DNA from: Triops longicaudatus
Lineage: Eukaryota; Arthropoda; Branchiopoda; Notostraca; Triopsidae
NCBI GenBank assembly: GCA_022885665.1
Contig: JAGQDJ010000037.1
Span: 558,001 to 622,000 of the forward strand
Direction of reading: 5' to 3'
Length of the DNA stretch: 64,000 nucleotides
Shown: positions 60,906 through 64,000 of the stretch, piece by piece
Layout: every line of letters starts with the position of its first letter
Numbering within the stretch: the stretch's first letter is position 1
The notes under the pieces: model-generated
What the model was told of the DNA's origin: nothing
Seen by the model: the letters and a program-made list of their open reading frames with translations, nothing else
The model's database searches: none
Position numbers and translations under genes: made by a program

Positions 60906-62555
60906 TTTACTTTAAATTTTATGAACTTTAAATACTTAAATTTTCGTGTATTCATAGTAGGGATGATTTTTAGCGTTTTACTACTGATGTTTCGGCGTTT
61001 GTTAGCACAAAATGGAGGTTAAAAGGAGTTATAGTCTCGATTAAAGTGTATTTGTTTCCATGTAGTTTTTGATGGATAGGCAAATAGGACCTTGTTAGGC
61101 TATTTCGTTTCAGAAAAAGGGGGATGGCAGGTCATGCCCACCTGTATAGTTTGTCTGTTACGGGTCCTCTCTTTTTTGTTGTAAAATGGGCTGTTTTTGT
61201 GAAGTCCAGTGCGGACAGCGCAAAGCCGATGAGAAATGCCTCATCATGCACGCGGCGGCAGTCAATTCAGTCGGAGAAGACGCGTGCCATTCTTGAAAAT
61301 CCCGTATACCAAAGTGCGTCTAATCAGGGAGATATAATGCCCAGGACTAACACATTTCTTTTGAACCAAAGAAGTTTTCTTTTTTTAGGAAAAGCTTTCG
61401 TTCCTTCTTTGTTGCTACCTGGGCTATTACCTTTGTCGTGTGATGCACGTTTGTCAAAAAGGACTTACAACTCTTTCCAGGCAAACTCTTTGTGTCTTGT
61501 AAACGAAGCCTTTATTTATGTCAGGGAAAAACAAGCGGATTACACCTGGAACGAAAACGCTGTGCAAAAGTTAAAATTAATAGCACTTATTTTGTGCTTC
61601 ATGCAAATTTTTCAGGGCAGTTTTTCAGACTAGATAAACAATAGTGTCTTTTAGTTATTTAATGCAAATGTGATGGCTTTAATCATAAAAAAATACTGAC
61701 GTGTCAATTTAGGAACGTGATTTGGAAATTAAAGTAGTTACTGTTAATCACTTGATTCTGGTTCGTCAAGAAATTTTGGAAAAATAAAAAAATGTTGTCT
61801 CAATTTTGGAAAAATAAACATATTAATTCACAGTATTTATTTTCTTCTTTGGTTCGATTGCACGGAAGATCTGTACAATGCGTCTCTAAACTTTCTTAAA
61901 CAAAAATATCTATAATTTGAAATAAATCTGAAATAAGTTTCATTCTAAGACTTCAAACATTTTCATTTCCGTAACTACGCATCTTGAAATTTGTTTACAT
62001 TTTCATTGACGTTTCCAGAGAGGATTTTCTAATTTCAAAAGTGACCGAAGAAAGGCCAACAGTCTTTTCTTGCAGGAACCGAAATGTGCCGAAACTGGAG
62101 CAGTGTATTAGATATATTTGGTGCCAGGTTCCCTGGAACGCTTTTTGCATGTCTCCCCGGGGAGGCATTCACGTCAGGCATCCTTATTGCCGCCGTTCTC
62201 TCTGTCATACGCCGCTTATCATCTTCCGTAAGTTGGAGAGGCGCAAAGAAAAGAAAAAACAGGCTGCAGAGAGGGCTTTCCCCCCCCTTCTTATATTAAG
62301 TCGTTTGCCACTGACTAACCCCTTACGTTTTATTCCATACTACTACTATCACTGCCTCTGCCATTGCCACGCTTTATTTGTAAGACTTCCCTTTGCCACA
62401 CCATTTTTTCGCTCATGAACTCGAACGCTACAGTAAACAGAATGTTACATTAATACTGCTCCTTCATTGGACATCGTGCACGATTGTTTCTTTTCTGTAT
62501 TTCTATTTAATTAGAATTTTGTTTTAAACATTAGTAGTAATTTTAATTTACTTTT
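60906..62555. other. AT-rich region with an unrecognised ORF
   Basis: Holds two octamers 53 bases apart (61601..61608 and 61662..61669). The plus-strand ORF at 61124..61633 (169 codons) is the longest unassigned frame but has mixed hydrophobic and basic composition and no motif. A C-rich patch lies near 62280. Confidence 0.4.
61124..61633 (+). CDS. Unrecognised ORF, 169 codons
   Basis: Begins MAGHAHLYSLSVTGPLFFVV and ends MQIFQGSFSD. It has a hydrophobic N-terminal segment, then a Ser/Arg-rich stretch (NASSCTRRQSIQSEKTRAIL), then another hydrophobic segment (SLLLPGLLPLS). No family recognised, no promoter motif, no splice partner. Length alone makes it the best unassigned candidate in the last 15 kb, but chance remains likely. 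Confidence 0.15.
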   Translation: MAGHAHLYSLSVTGPLFFVVKWAVFVKSSADSAKPMRNASSCTRRQSIQSEKTRAILENPVYQSASNQGDIMPRTNTFLLNQRSFLFLGKAFVPSLLLPGLLPLSCDARLSKRTYNSFQANSLCLVNEAFIYVREKQADYTWNENAVQKLKLIALILCFMQIFQGSFSD

Positions 62556-62556
62556 C

Positions 62557-62560
<4 letters not shown>

Positions 62561-62592
<32 letters not shown>
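62561..62592. repeat. (ATT)n microsatellite followed by T/A-rich DNA
   Basis: About 10.7 ATT units, then irregular TTATTT and T runs to about 62695, directly visible. Confidence 0.9.
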
Positions 62593-63570
62593 CATATTTT
62601 TGATTTTTTGATTTATTATTTTTTATTATTATTATTATTTATTTTATTTATTTATTTTATTTTTTTAATTTTTTTATTTTTTTTTATTTTTTTTTGCCGG
62701 AAAACAAAGTCGGTGACTTGGAGGTGATTTACAGTGCGGTTGGTTTTTCAAACTAGCAATAATTTCCGTTGTTTAACCGTGTGTTGTGGCTTCTTGGTGG
62801 GATTTGCATGAGCGGCAGAACTGAGTTGTCCCTTGTAAGTCTTGTTGATGTGTCCTGTATGAGTCCGCAAGGTAAGAACTACGGAGAGAAAGCAACAAGA
62901 AAGAGCTAGGATGGACAGACTATGTGGAAGAAGGGTCAGGGACGTTGGTGTTGTCCTGGCCGCAGCCATCGAGCATGTATGTGAACATGCAAGAAAACCT
63001 TCATTTACCTTATCTCTCTTTCCTTTGGCTTTGCTTGTTTTAAAAGGTGGCAACTTTTAAGAACGAATCTTGACAGGTCGTAGCGAAGGACACCTTCGCG
63101 TAGTAATGGAGTTCAAATCCTTCCACTCTTGTCAACCACCACCCCAAGAAAAAAGGGTCTTTGTACTCTTGAGAAAAAGACAACATTAGGAAGCTCGCCC
63201 TACTCGAGCGCGACGTTTTCCATAAGTACACAGAAAAAATTTCAGGACGTGTACCTTCTTTGCTCTTTCACTGTTCCTCGGCTTCTTCGGAAGCAACAAT
63301 GGTGAAGATGACAAGGGTGCGGTTACCACCAACTTGACCTAACCCACGAAATATGGAGGCAATGTTTGGTAAGCATTTCGTGAGAGGTATGTGGAAAATT
63401 CCAGGTTTTCACGTGTTTCTGTCTAAATAAATAAAAAAATTAACGAGCAGCTTTTGGTTGAAATCCGTGGCGTTTCTCTGAGATGTCATCTACACCAACC
63501 ACAATGTGTGATGAATGGTAAGCGATGAATTTTACTGATAACGTCGCCGTCTTTTCTTTTTCTTTCCCAG

Positions 63571-63989
63571 TTTTTAACGAAGTAGAAGACAGTAGTAACT
63601 CACACAGGAGTGAAGAAAGCTGTAAAGGAAAAAAAGAGAGACATTTCTCTTCCTACCGAGCGCAGTACCTTTCTTTCCTGGTCTTGGCGTCCTCGCATCG
63701 CAATTCTCGTAATCCCTCGCGTACTTTAGAGAGGGAACTCCCGAAGCTTAAAGTATATGAGTCCAAGAGGGGTCGTTATAATAATGAGCATTTGGATCCA
63801 GCCCAGGAGCAACAGCAACAGACACAGCATGATGCAATATTCTACCCTCCGAGTCAGGCAAAAAGAAAGAATGAAACTCTACTAAATGACGAAAACATAT
63901 TTTCATTCCCCATGTCAATTCTGAGCAGAAATCTTAGGGGAATAATTAAAACTTTCTTTCAAGGAAAGAAAACTAAGATAACTCCGTAG
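63571..63989 (+). CDS. Possible exon after a strong splice acceptor
   Basis: A long pyrimidine tract, CTTTTCTTTTTCTTTCCCAG, ends at 63570 and is followed by an open frame to TAG at 63987..63989. The reading includes a Glu/Ser-rich start (NEVEDSSNSHRSEES), then basic segments and a Gln run (DPAQEQQQQTQH). No homology recognised. The acceptor could be chance in AT-rich DNA. An ATG ORF begins slightly upstream at 63525. If real, the gene continues to other exons I cannot see. Confidence 0.18.
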
Positions 63990-64000
63990 ACGCACCTATT

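Noticed and set aside
63060..63130. Possible tRNA: AGTTCAAATCC resembling a B box
   Set aside because: T stem pairing is poor and no acceptor stem or A box fits.
1..64000. Bacterial-type features: operons, CRISPR arrays, insertion sequences, Shine-Dalgarno sites
   Set aside because: Introns, gene families and repeat types show eukaryotic DNA; no spaced direct-repeat array was seen.

Overview
The window looks like nuclear DNA from an invertebrate, most probably an arthropod. I see spliceosomal introns with GT..AG borders, AT-rich intergenic DNA full of homopolymers and microsatellites, a pogo/Tigger-type terminal-inverted-repeat element, and three genes of animal families. The class III POU protein has an M-K-Y-M-Ala(6) block and an N-P-W-V-D motif, as in arthropod ventral-veins-lacking (vvl) proteins. 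I cannot place the organism more finely. Introns in the two split genes are short (56, about 67, 145 and 252 bases), with one gap of up to 1.2 kb.

Layout. (1) Bases 1-1456, minus strand: the 5' part of a PRDM13-like transcription factor gene. It has a TATA box, three exons that join in phase, a PR domain, a degenerate first zinc finger, a Ser/Thr/Pro-rich linker and the start of the next C2H2 finger; the rest lies left of the window. (2) Bases 3085-5723, minus strand: a gene for a radial spoke head 3 (RSPH3)-like axonemal protein. As modelled it lacks the usual C-terminal half of the family, and its AATAAA signal overlaps the stop codon. (3) About 6-46 kb: no convincing gene. It holds AT-rich DNA, TIR elements, a dispersed repeat and microsatellites. 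(4) Bases 46957-48234, plus strand: an intact, intronless class III POU-homeodomain gene in a local GC-rich island, preceded by a chain of overlapping upstream ORFs. (5) About 48.3-64 kb: again no convincing gene. A possible small secreted Cys-containing protein lies near 57.4 kb on the minus strand, and a second copy of the dispersed repeat, in opposite orientation, near 60.6-60.9 kb.

How it fits together. PRDM13 and POU3/vvl proteins are developmental, largely neural, transcription factors, while RSPH3 serves motile axonemes; nothing suggests the three act as one pathway. The POU gene sits in long gene-poor flanks, as regulatory transcription factor genes often do. I counted fifteen perfect POU octamers in the window, against roughly four expected by a hand estimate. 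There is also a perfect 13-base palindrome of the POU-dimer type 5.2 kb downstream of the POU gene. This makes autoregulation the most interesting testable idea here. I found no complete new multi-gene system. The most unusual items are the overlapping uORF chain, the octamer excess, the shortened RSPH3-like gene and a GC-rich open island at 44.2 kb.
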